From: Zoogloea sp035335645
GTDB lineage: Bacteria; Pseudomonadota; Gammaproteobacteria; Burkholderiales; Rhodocyclaceae
Length of the DNA: 20,570 nucleotides
Reading direction: 5' to 3'
Assembly (NCBI GenBank): GCA_035335645.1
Contig: DAOQMM010000065.1
Span: 1 to 20,570 of the forward strand
This document shows, piece after piece, positions 1 through 7,335 of the stretch. Below the pieces are notes generated by a model. It had not been told where the DNA came from and did not search any database. It was given only the letters and a program-made list of their open reading frames with translations. The translations under genes and the position numbers were made by a program. The first letter of the stretch is position 1; the number at the start of each line of letters is the position of its first letter.

Positions 1-138
1 GGCGGGCGGGTGACGAACGAGATGTATGCAGTGGCAGGGGGGATGGGGGGTGCGGGATAAAACCGCGGGAACGATCAGATCAGGCTCCGCCAGAGTCCTC
101 GAACGCTTGAACCCGCCGCCGATCCCCCTTCCATTAGC

Positions 139-594
139 TTAGTAACACACTTGATAAACAGGCATGACACGTCCCATGAATACGCCCCCACCAACGGTCA
201 CACAAGTGGATCCCGTATGCCGCACGACCGCCACAGACTGAACGTCCAAAATGGTCGTATCCCGGGCTTTAGGACACTCCTGGATTTCACCCTGGGTGGC
301 GATTTCTGGGGCTTTCGCAGTAGGCGTCTCAGGCGCCTTGGGCAATAGGCAGGGCTGAATCCGTTTGCCTTCGGCGCTAACGGGGAGCACTTCGCCATTT
401 TTGCCAATCACCAACGCGCCGACTGCATAGGATGGGTCCACGAAACGCTTCGCAACATCCTTCAGGTCGGGCTCGGGGATCGAGGCCGCCGGTGCAGGAG
501 GCTTGGGATGCTCACATCCGGTCAGACCTGCAAGAACGGTGACTCCAAACGCCGCCGCAAGGGCGGCCGGTACAACGCTAATGCGTGTAAACAT
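139..594 (-). CDS. Small secreted lipoprotein, function unknown
   Basis: A 151-residue protein with a lipoprotein signal: a positively charged start, a hydrophobic stretch (about residues 6-24) and a lipobox LTGC with the lipidated Cys at residue 27. The next residue is Glu, not Asp, which by the usual +2 rule favours the outer membrane. A Pro/Ala-rich linker (about residues 29-42) leads to a small domain with Cys at 82, 107, 131 and 150, enough for two disulfides. I recognise no family. The ATG at 594 is supported by a purine-rich GGAG about 10 bases upstream. The gene begins 35 bases after the stop of the FecR/beta-barrel gene on the same strand, so it is probably the last gene of that operon and may assist the barrel protein in the outer membrane (inference). 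Its base composition is less GC-rich than most of the window, like the adjoining barrel-coding DNA. Confidence 0.75.
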   Translation of the reverse strand: MFTRISVVPAALAAAFGVTVLAGLTGCEHPKPPAPAASIPEPDLKDVAKRFVDPSYAVGALVIGKNGEVLPVSAEGKRIQPCLLPKAPETPTAKAPEIATQGEIQECPKARDTTILDVQSVAVVRHTGSTCVTVGGGVFMGRVMPVYQVCY

Positions 595-629
595 GGCTTC
601 TAAACTCCATAGAACAAAAGATTCTTCAA

Positions 630-3600
630 TCAGTAACGCAGGGTCAGCTGGACCAATACCGTGCGTCGAGGATAGAAAAGAGGGGCCTTTGGATCCCCGT
701 TGTAATCAGCATTCTGAAATCTGAACCGACGATCAAACACGTTGCTCGCCCCCAGGCTTGCAACGACGTCCTTCCCGATCAAGGGCATGGAGTATCTTAG
801 GTTCATGACAGAAAAAGCGGAATGCCCCACCAGATCGGAGCCTGTGAAGGCATCCGGCATCCGCGCATTTTGCCGGACAGCCCAATTTTCCAGATTAATT
901 GATCCGGTACCCGCCTTGACCCACAGACGAATCGGCACGAGGTCCGTCCTGAGCCGATAGGGGAACATCGACAATTGCCTGGGGTCGTCATTGATGTGGC
1001 TATTCTCATAACGCCATTCGGCCGAAGCGGCGACCCGGGTCCCAAAAGGCAGGGCCATATAGACGCGGTGCAGATCCTCATGCCAGTGAGCGAGGCACGC
1101 TTCGCCTGTACAACCCAGTCCAGGGACATCAAGGTGCCTCGACGACACTTCCGCCCCCAGCGCAGCGCCGCCCGCGAAATGCTGATCGACCGCCAAGGCG
1201 CCACGCGTCCAGCGCGTTCCGTTGAAATCGTCAAAGACCTGATTGAACCCGTTGAATTGAGTTGGCTCCAGTCCTTCCCGATCATATTTGGAACCCTTTA
1301 CACCTTGAAATAGCGCCGCACGAACCATTGTCCCGGTCCTAGGCTGTAGCAGCAGGCCGATTTTTCCGCTGAATCTTTCAGCCTTGGTGACTGTCGGCTC
1401 GTCGTAGCGGGTGTATTCGGCGCCGGTCAGAAATGTTACGACCGGATTGAGGCGCCACCGACTGTACCCAAAGGCTGCATCGCGGCCCGCCCGCGTTGAA
1501 AACGTGGACGCAAAAACCGGAAAGACCCCGAATCCGGGAATCGAGAGATCGAAGTTCTGATCTGCTGTACCGCTCAACTTGAAACTGGTGACTCCGGCAA
1601 TCAGGGCACTCTCGGCTCGTTGAACGGAATACATCGCGGAAAAACGGCGTGCATTCAGTCGCGCAGAATAACCATTGAGGACGTCGTAAGAACCATTCAG
1701 GGGGTCGTCCACATGGGCACTTTGCGATGACCGATCGCGAATCTGCTGAGTGCTTGCCTCCAGCAGGAGCTCTTCCCCAATGCCCCGTGACATACGGAAC
1801 GCCACGCGCGCGAGGTCCGAATTGACTCCGTCACGCAGACGCTTGAGGTCCGCATCAAACAGACTCAGCGTCTGATCCCCGCTCACCCGCTCCGTATGCC
1901 GCAGTTCCGCAAACACGCTGCTGGCCGGCGTCAGGGCGAACTGGCCGGTGAGGCGGGTGCCGGAGAGATGGGTGTCGGCGTCGCCGGCCACGAGGGCGCG
2001 GCTGCGGTAGTCGAAGGCGCCGACGCCGATCTGGCCGCGCTCCCAGGCATGGGCGGCGACGAGGCTGGCCGCGCCGGTGTCCTGATTGCCGCCAAGGGCA
2101 GAAAACGCAAAGTGGTCGGGTTTGCGCGCAAACAGGCCGGTGCTCTCGTCCGGCGAGAGCGCACGGGGGCCGTCCAGCACCGGCAGGGCGGGCATCACAA
2201 ACTGGGGCGGCAGGGGCATCTGGCCGATGGGCTGGCGCAGCTCGGCTTGCAGCAGCTCGCTGACGCGCGCGGTCTCGAAGCGCGGCACGCCGGCATAGGC
2301 GTCGGCGAGCAGGCGGTGGGCGGCCGGGCTCTGGGGATCGTCCGCCAGGGCATCCATGGCACGGGCCTGCATGGGGCCGTAGAAGCCGACCTCGCGGTAG
2401 GCTTCACCGAGACTGGCGCTGCGGGCGGCCCGGTCCTGGTCGAGGAGTTCGCCGGAACGCAGTACGCCGCGGGACTCGTTGCGCGCGACGGCCTCTTCGC
2501 CATCGGCAACGGCGGCGAGGAAATCCCGGTTGCGCAGCTTGCGGAAGGCGTCGAAATACCAGGGTGTGGGCGATGCGGGGTCGAGGCGGCGGGCCAGCTC
2601 GAACTGGTCGCCGGCCACCTTGTCCCGATCCTCTTCCAGGTAGGCACGGCCGAGGGCGCTGCGCAGCTCGGCGTTGGAGGGATCGAGGAGGACGGCCACC
2701 TCGAGTTCCTGCCGGCCCGCGGCCACCTCGCCCTGGCGCAGGTGGGCCAGGGCGCGACCCAGATGGGCGAGGGGCTCGCTGCCGTCGTCCGCGAGCAGCG
2801 CGTCGAAGGCCTCCGCGGCGGCTTCGGTGCGTCCGGCGAGGAGTTCTGCGAATGCGGCCAGCGCCCGGGCGCGGGGCACCGCGGGATTGAGGGCGAGGGC
2901 ACGGCGCGCGGACTCGCGACCGGCGGCGAGGCGCGACAGGGCCAGCTCCAGTTCGGCGCGACGCGCCCAGGCGACCGGATCGTCAGGGCGCAGGGCGGTG
3001 GCGGACTCGGCGGCAGCAAGGGCCGCCGGCACCTGACGGTCGGCCTGCAGGGCATAGCTGAGCGCCAGCCGGGCCGGCGCGGAGGCCGGATCGCTGCGCA
3101 CCGCATCGCGGGCCGTGGCAAGGGCCTCGGCGTCGTTGCGGGCCACCTGGATGACCGCCCGGACGGCGGCCACGCCGGCCTCCGGGGTGGCCGCGGACAG
3201 CACGCCGCGGGCTTCATCCGCCCGACCGAGCCCAAGGAACAGAGCGGCCCGGAAGGCGGGCGGTCCACCGTCACCCAGAGTGTCGAGCGCCGCCCGGAAG
3301 CGCCCCGCCTCGGCCAGACTCACCGCCGTGCGGAGGACGGGATCGGCCGCCAGTGCGTCGGCTGGCGGGCGCGCCACCTGGGGATAGTGGATCGCCCAGC
3401 GGACCGCGTCGAGGGGACTGACGACCAGCGCCGGACCAGGCGCGGCGCCGTCGGCCACATCGGTCGCCTCGCCAGCACCGAGGCTAAGTTCGCCGGCGCC
3501 CGTCACCGCGCGCACGTGGCCTTCCGCCACACTGACCCGGGCCCGTCCATCCCCATCGGCGACGACGAACTCCGTGCCATCCACGAGGGCGTTGACGACG

Positions 3601-4016
3601 GGCGTCAGCACACCCAGGCGTTTGCGGAAGCGGCTGATGACATGGACCACGCCCCCCGTGAGGCCGAGCTCGGTGTCCGCGCGGGTGGGGGACCCAGGCA
3701 ACGTGAGGGTGGTGTTCTGATCGAGGCGGACGAGCACGTCCTGGGCGAGGGCGATGGCGGCGCGACCGGGGCCGCGGACGGCCACCTGATCGCCGGGACA
3801 CAGCATCTGGCGGAGACCGGCGGGTTGCCACGGACCATGGACGCCGGCGCGGACCTCGACCAGACCTTCGATGGCGGCGAGACGCCCGGCGGGTTGATCA
3901 CAGGCCGCGTGCGCCGCGCCCGCAAAGGCGATTGCACAGGCCGCCACGACCCAGGCATGCCGTCCGCTCCGTTCATCCGATGCCCGTCGACCGTGCCCCA
4001 TGATATGCCCCGCCAT
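630..4016 (-). CDS. FecR-TPR-outer membrane beta-barrel fusion protein
   Basis: A protein of 1128 residues. The ATG at 4016, with AAGG about 7 bases upstream, is preferred over an in-frame TTG at 4073. The order is: signal peptide ending near Ala37 (AHA/AC); a FecR-like domain (about 41-185, with the GTEF and VAEGHV-type strands of that family); an Ala-rich stretch of TPR-like helical repeats (about 225-620); then roughly 480 residues of alternating beta-strand sequence. The C-terminus resembles TonB-dependent receptors, with a SNVFDRRF motif and a terminal aromatic (LTLRY), the classic outer-membrane insertion signal. No plug domain or TonB box is visible. TPR plus barrel recalls exopolysaccharide exporters such as PgaA, whereas the barrel end recalls TonB receptors, so transported substrate and role are open. 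It lies 105 bases downstream of the CHASE2 cyclase gene and 35 bases upstream of a lipoprotein gene, all on one strand. The barrel-coding DNA is much lower in GC than the FecR/TPR part. Confidence 0.85.
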   Translation of the reverse strand: MAGHIMGHGRRASDERSGRHAWVVAACAIAFAGAAHAACDQPAGRLAAIEGLVEVRAGVHGPWQPAGLRQMLCPGDQVAVRGPGRAAIALAQDVLVRLDQNTTLTLPGSPTRADTELGLTGGVVHVISRFRKRLGVLTPVVNALVDGTEFVVADGDGRARVSVAEGHVRAVTGAGELSLGAGEATDVADGAAPGPALVVSPLDAVRWAIHYPQVARPPADALAADPVLRTAVSLAEAGRFRAALDTLGDGGPPAFRAALFLGLGRADEARGVLSAATPEAGVAAVRAVIQVARNDAEALATARDAVRSDPASAPARLALSYALQADRQVPAALAAAESATALRPDDPVAWARRAELELALSRLAAGRESARRALALNPAVPRARALAAFAELLAGRTEAAAEAFDALLADDGSEPLAHLGRALAHLRQGEVAAGRQELEVAVLLDPSNAELRSALGRAYLEEDRDKVAGDQFELARRLDPASPTPWYFDAFRKLRNRDFLAAVADGEEAVARNESRGVLRSGELLDQDRAARSASLGEAYREVGFYGPMQARAMDALADDPQSPAAHRLLADAYAGVPRFETARVSELLQAELRQPIGQMPLPPQFVMPALPVLDGPRALSPDESTGLFARKPDHFAFSALGGNQDTGAASLVAAHAWERGQIGVGAFDYRSRALVAGDADTHLSGTRLTGQFALTPASSVFAELRHTERVSGDQTLSLFDADLKRLRDGVNSDLARVAFRMSRGIGEELLLEASTQQIRDRSSQSAHVDDPLNGSYDVLNGYSARLNARRFSAMYSVQRAESALIAGVTSFKLSGTADQNFDLSIPGFGVFPVFASTFSTRAGRDAAFGYSRWRLNPVVTFLTGAEYTRYDEPTVTKAERFSGKIGLLLQPRTGTMVRAALFQGVKGSKYDREGLEPTQFNGFNQVFDDFNGTRWTRGALAVDQHFAGGAALGAEVSSRHLDVPGLGCTGEACLAHWHEDLHRVYMALPFGTRVAASAEWRYENSHINDDPRQLSMFPYRLRTDLVPIRLWVKAGTGSINLENWAVRQNARMPDAFTGSDLVGHSAFSVMNLRYSMPLIGKDVVASLGASNVFDRRFRFQNADYNGDPKAPLFYPRRTVLVQLTLRY

Positions 4017-4121
4017 GGCAACGCCTTGATTCGGAAAAGTTCCGCGCGATGTTATCGCAAAAGGTGACGACAACCATGCCGTCCGTCGGGGATTTCTGCG
4101 GGATACCGCGATGCCGCAGGT

Positions 4122-6104
4122 CTACTTCGATCCGAGCACGACGATGCCGTCCGGATCGGCGCCGAGGGCGCCACGCTCACGGCAGCGGGCGGCATAGAAC
4201 CGGGCCGGGCCGTCCCCCGGGACGAGGGTCAGGGTGGCCGCGAAGCGTTCGCGCGCCCAGTCCGCAGCGCCCCCGGACCAGGCGGCGAGGCCGTCCGCAA
4301 AGGCCCGGTCGGCGTCCGCGGGGAGGGCCTCGCAGCGCAGTTCGTGCAGCCCGACCGGCGCAGACTGTCCCGCCAGCACGAAGCGGCCGAGGGGCCGCGC
4401 ACTGCCCGGCCCCCCGTGGGCAGTCACCTCGGCAGACGCCAGGATGCGCGTGCCCAGATGCTTGTTGGCGCTCTGGATGCGGCTGGCGGTATTGACGATG
4501 TTGCCGACGGCGCGGATCTCCCGGTGGTGGGTGGCGCCCAGTTCCCCCAGGAAAACCGGCCCCACATGCAGACCGAAGCGGGTTGGCAGGGTGCCTTCGG
4601 CGGGCGCACGGTTCATCAGGGTGTGGAGCTCGAGGACCGCCGCGCGGGCACGGGCGCAGGCCTCGTCCGGAGCATCATCGGCCAGCCACAGGGACAGCAC
4701 CGCATCGCCGACGATGTCCATGACGTGCCCGCCGTGGGCCTGCACGACGGGGATGAAGGCCGCGAAGTAGCGATTGAGGATGTCCCGTGTCGCCTCGGGG
4801 CTGAGGTTTTCGGCGAGCGCCGTATAGCCTTCGATGTCACTGCACAGGCACACACCATGAAACCTGCGCCCCGCCTCACGGCCCCGCAGCAGGGACGCCA
4901 GGGCCTCGCTGCCCTTGTGGGTGAGGCCCAGATCCACGGCACGCCTCAGCTGACGTTCGCGCCGCCGTGCCGCGCGGATGTGCCACGCGATGCCCAGCAG
5001 TGCGGCGACAGCCGGCGCGACCAGCCCGGCCAGAATCACCGGCAGCCACAGGTCGAGGACCGCAAAGGCCCAGGCCGACCCCGCCACGGCGACCCCGCCC
5101 AGGATCGCCGTGACCAGCGCCGCGCGACGCGTCCCCAGCCCCAGCCAGGGCAGACTGAGGAGGGCCGCCCAGGCGAGCAGGGGCGGCACGGTGGCGGCGT
5201 CCTCCGGCCGTGTCAGACCCGAACCGTCCAGCAGGTTGCCGAGTGCCGTGGCGAGGAGCTCGACGCCTGGCAGATCGACGCCATCCTCGCGGGTGAAGGG
5301 CGTGCGATAGGCGTCGGCCTGGCGGGACTGGTTGGACTCGGCGAAGCCCACCAGCACGGCCTTGCCGGCGAACGCCACTGCACCTTCCTGCGGGTCGGCG
5401 GCCAGCGCCAGGGCACGGGCATAGGAGACGGTGCGGACACTGCCGAGGGGACCGTAGAGATTGAGGACGCGACGGCGGGCGGCCGGTGACGGGGCCGCTC
5501 CGATCCGTTCCGCCATCAGCACCGGAAGGGACGGCTGGTCACCGGCGCTGGGCAGGGAATCCCAGAATTCGAAGACCCCCTCCGGCGTCTTGGGCAGGAC
5601 GAAGGGGCCGCTGCCGGCGACCGCATCGAGGAACAGGGGCAGGGCACGTACGCGCCGGTCCACGCTGCCCAGCGCCGTGCCATCCGGCGCGCTGATGGTT
5701 TCGCGGGTGAGCTGCTCCACCAGCATGACGTTGCCGGCACGGCGGAACGCGGCGGCCAGCGCCTGATCGTCCTCGGCGGGCTCACGGGAACGTTCGAACA
5801 GCACGTCGAAGCCGACCACCGCCGCGCCCCGCTCGGCCAGCAGCCCGACCAGCACCGCGTGCAGGCTGCGCGCCCAGCGCTCGGGGCGCTCCGACTGCCC
5901 GAGGGCCCCGGCGGACGTGGCGTCGAGGGCTATAATCATGACCCGGTCCGGGGGCGGACGGATGCCGCGCAGGGCGTACAGCAGACGCAGGCCGGCGCCC
6001 TCTTCCCAGTCCCAGGCCGATGTGAGCAGCACCACGCCCATGGCCGCGGCGGAGGCCAGGGGCAGGACGGCGGCACGCAAGGAACGGGCGAGGTGGCGGA
6101 TCAC
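4122..6104 (-). CDS. CHASE2 sensor class III nucleotide cyclase
   Basis: A 660-residue inner-membrane protein with the usual CHASE2-cyclase architecture: a first membrane helix (about 12-30), a periplasmic CHASE2 domain (about 35-300), three membrane helices (about 303-375), and a cytoplasmic class III cyclase domain (about 412-590) with a short Ala-rich tail. Catalytic residues can be seen: metal-binding Asp423 (CSDIEGYT) and Asp467 (VGDAVLSLW), and transition-state Asn538 and Arg542 (NTASR). The two positions that usually select the purine, Lys and Asp, appear to be Asp463 and Arg531 here, so ATP versus GTP use cannot be read off. The start is GTG at 6104 with no clear ribosome site. The start codon of the divergent Crp-like gene is only 29 bp away, which suggests a shared control region. 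The downstream FecR/barrel gene on the same strand is a likely operon partner. The periplasmic signal sensed is unknown. Confidence 0.9.
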   Translation of the reverse strand: MIRHLARSLRAAVLPLASAAAMGVVLLTSAWDWEEGAGLRLLYALRGIRPPPDRVMIIALDATSAGALGQSERPERWARSLHAVLVGLLAERGAAVVGFDVLFERSREPAEDDQALAAAFRRAGNVMLVEQLTRETISAPDGTALGSVDRRVRALPLFLDAVAGSGPFVLPKTPEGVFEFWDSLPSAGDQPSLPVLMAERIGAAPSPAARRRVLNLYGPLGSVRTVSYARALALAADPQEGAVAFAGKAVLVGFAESNQSRQADAYRTPFTREDGVDLPGVELLATALGNLLDGSGLTRPEDAATVPPLLAWAALLSLPWLGLGTRRAALVTAILGGVAVAGSAWAFAVLDLWLPVILAGLVAPAVAALLGIAWHIRAARRRERQLRRAVDLGLTHKGSEALASLLRGREAGRRFHGVCLCSDIEGYTALAENLSPEATRDILNRYFAAFIPVVQAHGGHVMDIVGDAVLSLWLADDAPDEACARARAAVLELHTLMNRAPAEGTLPTRFGLHVGPVFLGELGATHHREIRAVGNIVNTASRIQSANKHLGTRILASAEVTAHGGPGSARPLGRFVLAGQSAPVGLHELRCEALPADADRAFADGLAAWSGGAADWARERFAATLTLVPGDGPARFYAARCRERGALGADPDGIVVLGSK

Positions 6105-6133
6105 GGCGGAATCATCGAGCGGGGAGAAGCATT

Positions 6134-6778
6134 GTGAACTATCTGGATCGGGTCGATCTGTTCGCGGGCCTCGACGAGGCCCAGACGCAGAGTCTGGTGG
6201 ATCGCTCGCGTCTGCGCAGCTTCGTGGCGAGCACGGTGGTCGTCAACGAGGGCGACGAGGGCGGCAGCATGTACGTGGTGCAGAGCGGCTCTTTGAAAGC
6301 CTATCTCACCGACAAGACGGGACGGGAGGTCACCCTGTCCCTGCTCGACGAAGGGGACTACTTCGGCGAGCTGGCCCTGCTCGATGACGCGCCGCGGTCA
6401 GCGTCGGTGGCGGCGGTGACGCGCAGCGAGCTGCTGCAGGTGCCGCGCTCCGCCTTCCTGGCGCTGATCGAGGAGCACCCGGCCAGCATGCAGGTGGTGG
6501 TACGCAATCTGGTGGCGCGCATCCGTGCCCTGTCGGACAACGTCCGCTCCCTCGCCCTGGAGGACGTCTTCCGGCGCGTCACGCGGGCCTTCGAGACCCT
6601 CGCGGTGGAGCGCGACGGGCAACGCCTCATCGAGCGACGCCTGACCCAGCAGGATGTGGCCAGCCTGGTGGGCGCGTCGCGGGAGATGATCAACCGGGTG
6701 CTGCGGGAGCTGGTGGCCGGCGGCTACGTGGAGATTGAACAGCATCACATCGTGCTGCGGCGCAAGCTGCCCACCTGA
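6134..6778 (+). CDS. Crp/Fnr-family transcription regulator
   Basis: A 214-residue regulator with the full Crp layout: a cyclic-nucleotide-binding beta-roll (about 8-120), a dimerisation helix (about 115-145), and a C-terminal winged helix-turn-helix (about 168-210; recognition region ASREMINRVLREL). The phosphate-binding cassette is well kept (FGEL at 77-80, PRSA at 87-90), as in true cAMP or cGMP binders, and there are no Cys residues for an Fnr-type iron-sulfur cluster. A GGGGAG ribosome site precedes the GTG start at 6134. The gene is divergent from a nucleotide cyclase gene with 29 bp between start codons. Pairing a cyclase with a nucleotide-responsive regulator suggests that the cyclase product is its ligand and that it may control the cyclase/FecR operon (inference). 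Which nucleotide it binds is unknown. It is not called crp itself, because this context differs from the global regulator. Confidence 0.92.
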   Translation: MNYLDRVDLFAGLDEAQTQSLVDRSRLRSFVASTVVVNEGDEGGSMYVVQSGSLKAYLTDKTGREVTLSLLDEGDYFGELALLDDAPRSASVAAVTRSELLQVPRSAFLALIEEHPASMQVVVRNLVARIRALSDNVRSLALEDVFRRVTRAFETLAVERDGQRLIERRLTQQDVASLVGASREMINRVLRELVAGGYVEIEQHHIVLRRKLPT

Positions 6779-6795
6779 CCGCTGCGGAGCGCCCA

Positions 6796-6816
6796 TTCCG
6801 GGTACTCTGACCGGAA
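6796..6816 (+). other. Inverted repeat after the Crp-like gene
   Basis: Perfect 6-bp arms TTCCGG and CCGGAA are separated by 9 bases, beginning 18 bases after the stop codon of the regulator gene. On the plus strand it is followed by A residues rather than T, so it is not a convincing intrinsic terminator. It could be a weak transcript-end hairpin or an operator for the next transcription unit. Confidence 0.25.
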
Positions 6817-6833
6817 AAACCGCACGGTTTGCA

Positions 6834-6861
6834 TGGTCATTTTTCACGGGCGGACTACACT
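6834..6861 (+). promoter_or_regulatory. Possible sigma-70 promoter for the small-gene pair
   Basis: A TGGTCA -35-like element (6834-6839) and a TACACT -10-like element (6856-6861) are separated by 16 bases, each matching four of six consensus positions. They lie 27 bases upstream of the ATG at 6889 in an AT-richer 110-bp gap. This is a by-eye match only; such matches also occur by chance. Confidence 0.35.
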
Positions 6862-6888
6862 GAAATAAACACGACCGGGGAGACGATC

Positions 6889-7098
6889 ATGTGCTTCGTA
6901 GATTCGCCCATCAGTGCCTGCAACGCCGTCCGCGAGATGGTGCTCACCGATCAGACCCAACGGGAATGCGCCCGCGAGCATGACTGCCCGCCCGGTCGCA
7001 ACTGTCCGCTGGAAGGCTGTTTTGCCGAAATCTCGGGCCAGAGCGAGGAGGCCACCCGCCGCGAAGTGGCCGCGGCGGTCGCCGCCCATCACGCCTGA
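6889..7098 (+). CDS. Cys-rich 69-residue protein, function unknown
   Basis: A small acidic protein of 69 residues. The ATG at 6889 is chosen over an in-frame upstream start at 6829 because GGGGAG lies 6 bases before it and a possible promoter lies just upstream. There are six Cys (2, 11, 27, 33, 39, 44); the last four are closely spaced (C-x5-C-x5-C-x4-C, around HDCPPGRNCPLEGC), as if to bind a metal or form disulfides. No signal peptide is present, so it is probably cytoplasmic, where a metal or iron-sulfur role is likelier than disulfides (inference). The tail is Ala/Glu-rich and probably helical. The stop codon lies one base before the ATG of the next small gene (TGAGATG), so the two are very likely translated together. 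I recognise no family. Confidence 0.7.
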   Translation: MCFVDSPISACNAVREMVLTDQTQRECAREHDCPPGRNCPLEGCFAEISGQSEEATRREVAAAVAAHHA

Positions 7099-7099
7099 G

Positions 7100-7315
7100 A
7101 TGGCCAACCGGACGCTTGGCACGCGCCAGAAACAGGTGTTCCGCGGCCCCGCCAAGGGCCCCGCGGGGCGGGTGGTGCCGCGCAACCCGCTGGTGCTGCC
7201 GGCGGCCCAGCGCAAGGCCGGGCCCCATGGCAAGTCGGAAAGCGCCAAGCGGCAGGCGGCCGAGCGACGCCTGAACCGCCAGCTCGAAAAGCTGACCGGG
7301 GAGGGCGACGGCTGA
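7100..7315 (+). CDS. Basic 71-residue protein, function unknown
   Basis: A small, strongly basic protein. The ATG at 7100 follows the stop codon of the Cys-rich gene by a single base, a standard arrangement for coupled re-initiation, which is the main reason for this start. The first half is rich in Gly, Pro, Arg and Lys and probably disordered; residues from about 44 to 65 (ESAKRQAAERRLNRQLEKL) look like a charged amphipathic helix. This composition would suit RNA, DNA or ribosome contact, but no family is recognised and the role is unknown. It converges on parB with a 20-bp gap. A longer in-frame reading from 6914 would run across the Cys-rich gene and is judged to be a shadow. Confidence 0.6.
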   Translation: MANRTLGTRQKQVFRGPAKGPAGRVVPRNPLVLPAAQRKAGPHGKSESAKRQAAERRLNRQLEKLTGEGDG

Positions 7316-7322
7316 ACAGCCG
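7309..7322. terminator. Small hairpin between convergent genes
   Basis: CGGCT and AGCCG form a 5-bp stem around a GAAC loop, covering the stop codon of the basic small gene and lying 13 bases beyond the end of parB on the other strand. There is no T tract on either side. A weak bidirectional terminator is possible but not shown. Confidence 0.25.
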
Positions 7323-7335
7323 CCAACGCGCGCCG

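Noticed and set aside
1..60. Possible C-terminal end of a plus-strand gene entering from the left edge, ending in TAA at 58-60
   Set aside because: Only 19 residues are visible, ending in Gly/Met/Ala repeats; another frame also stays open to about 113, so no reading frame can be supported.
1896..4067. Long plus-strand open frame of about 720 codons opposite the FecR/TPR gene
   Set aside because: It is low-complexity Gly/Ala/Arg-rich sequence without domains, lying opposite a gene with a signal peptide, FecR and TPR features; high GC content creates such shadow frames.
4074..4121. Imperfect palindrome CTGCGG/CCGCAG between the cyclase and FecR genes
   Set aside because: It has a long 12-base loop and no T tract, so it is not supported as a terminator; the two genes may be co-transcribed.
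6133..6150. TGTGA motif at the start codon of the Crp-like gene, a possible Crp half-site
   Set aside because: The second half-site (TCACA) is not present at the required spacing.
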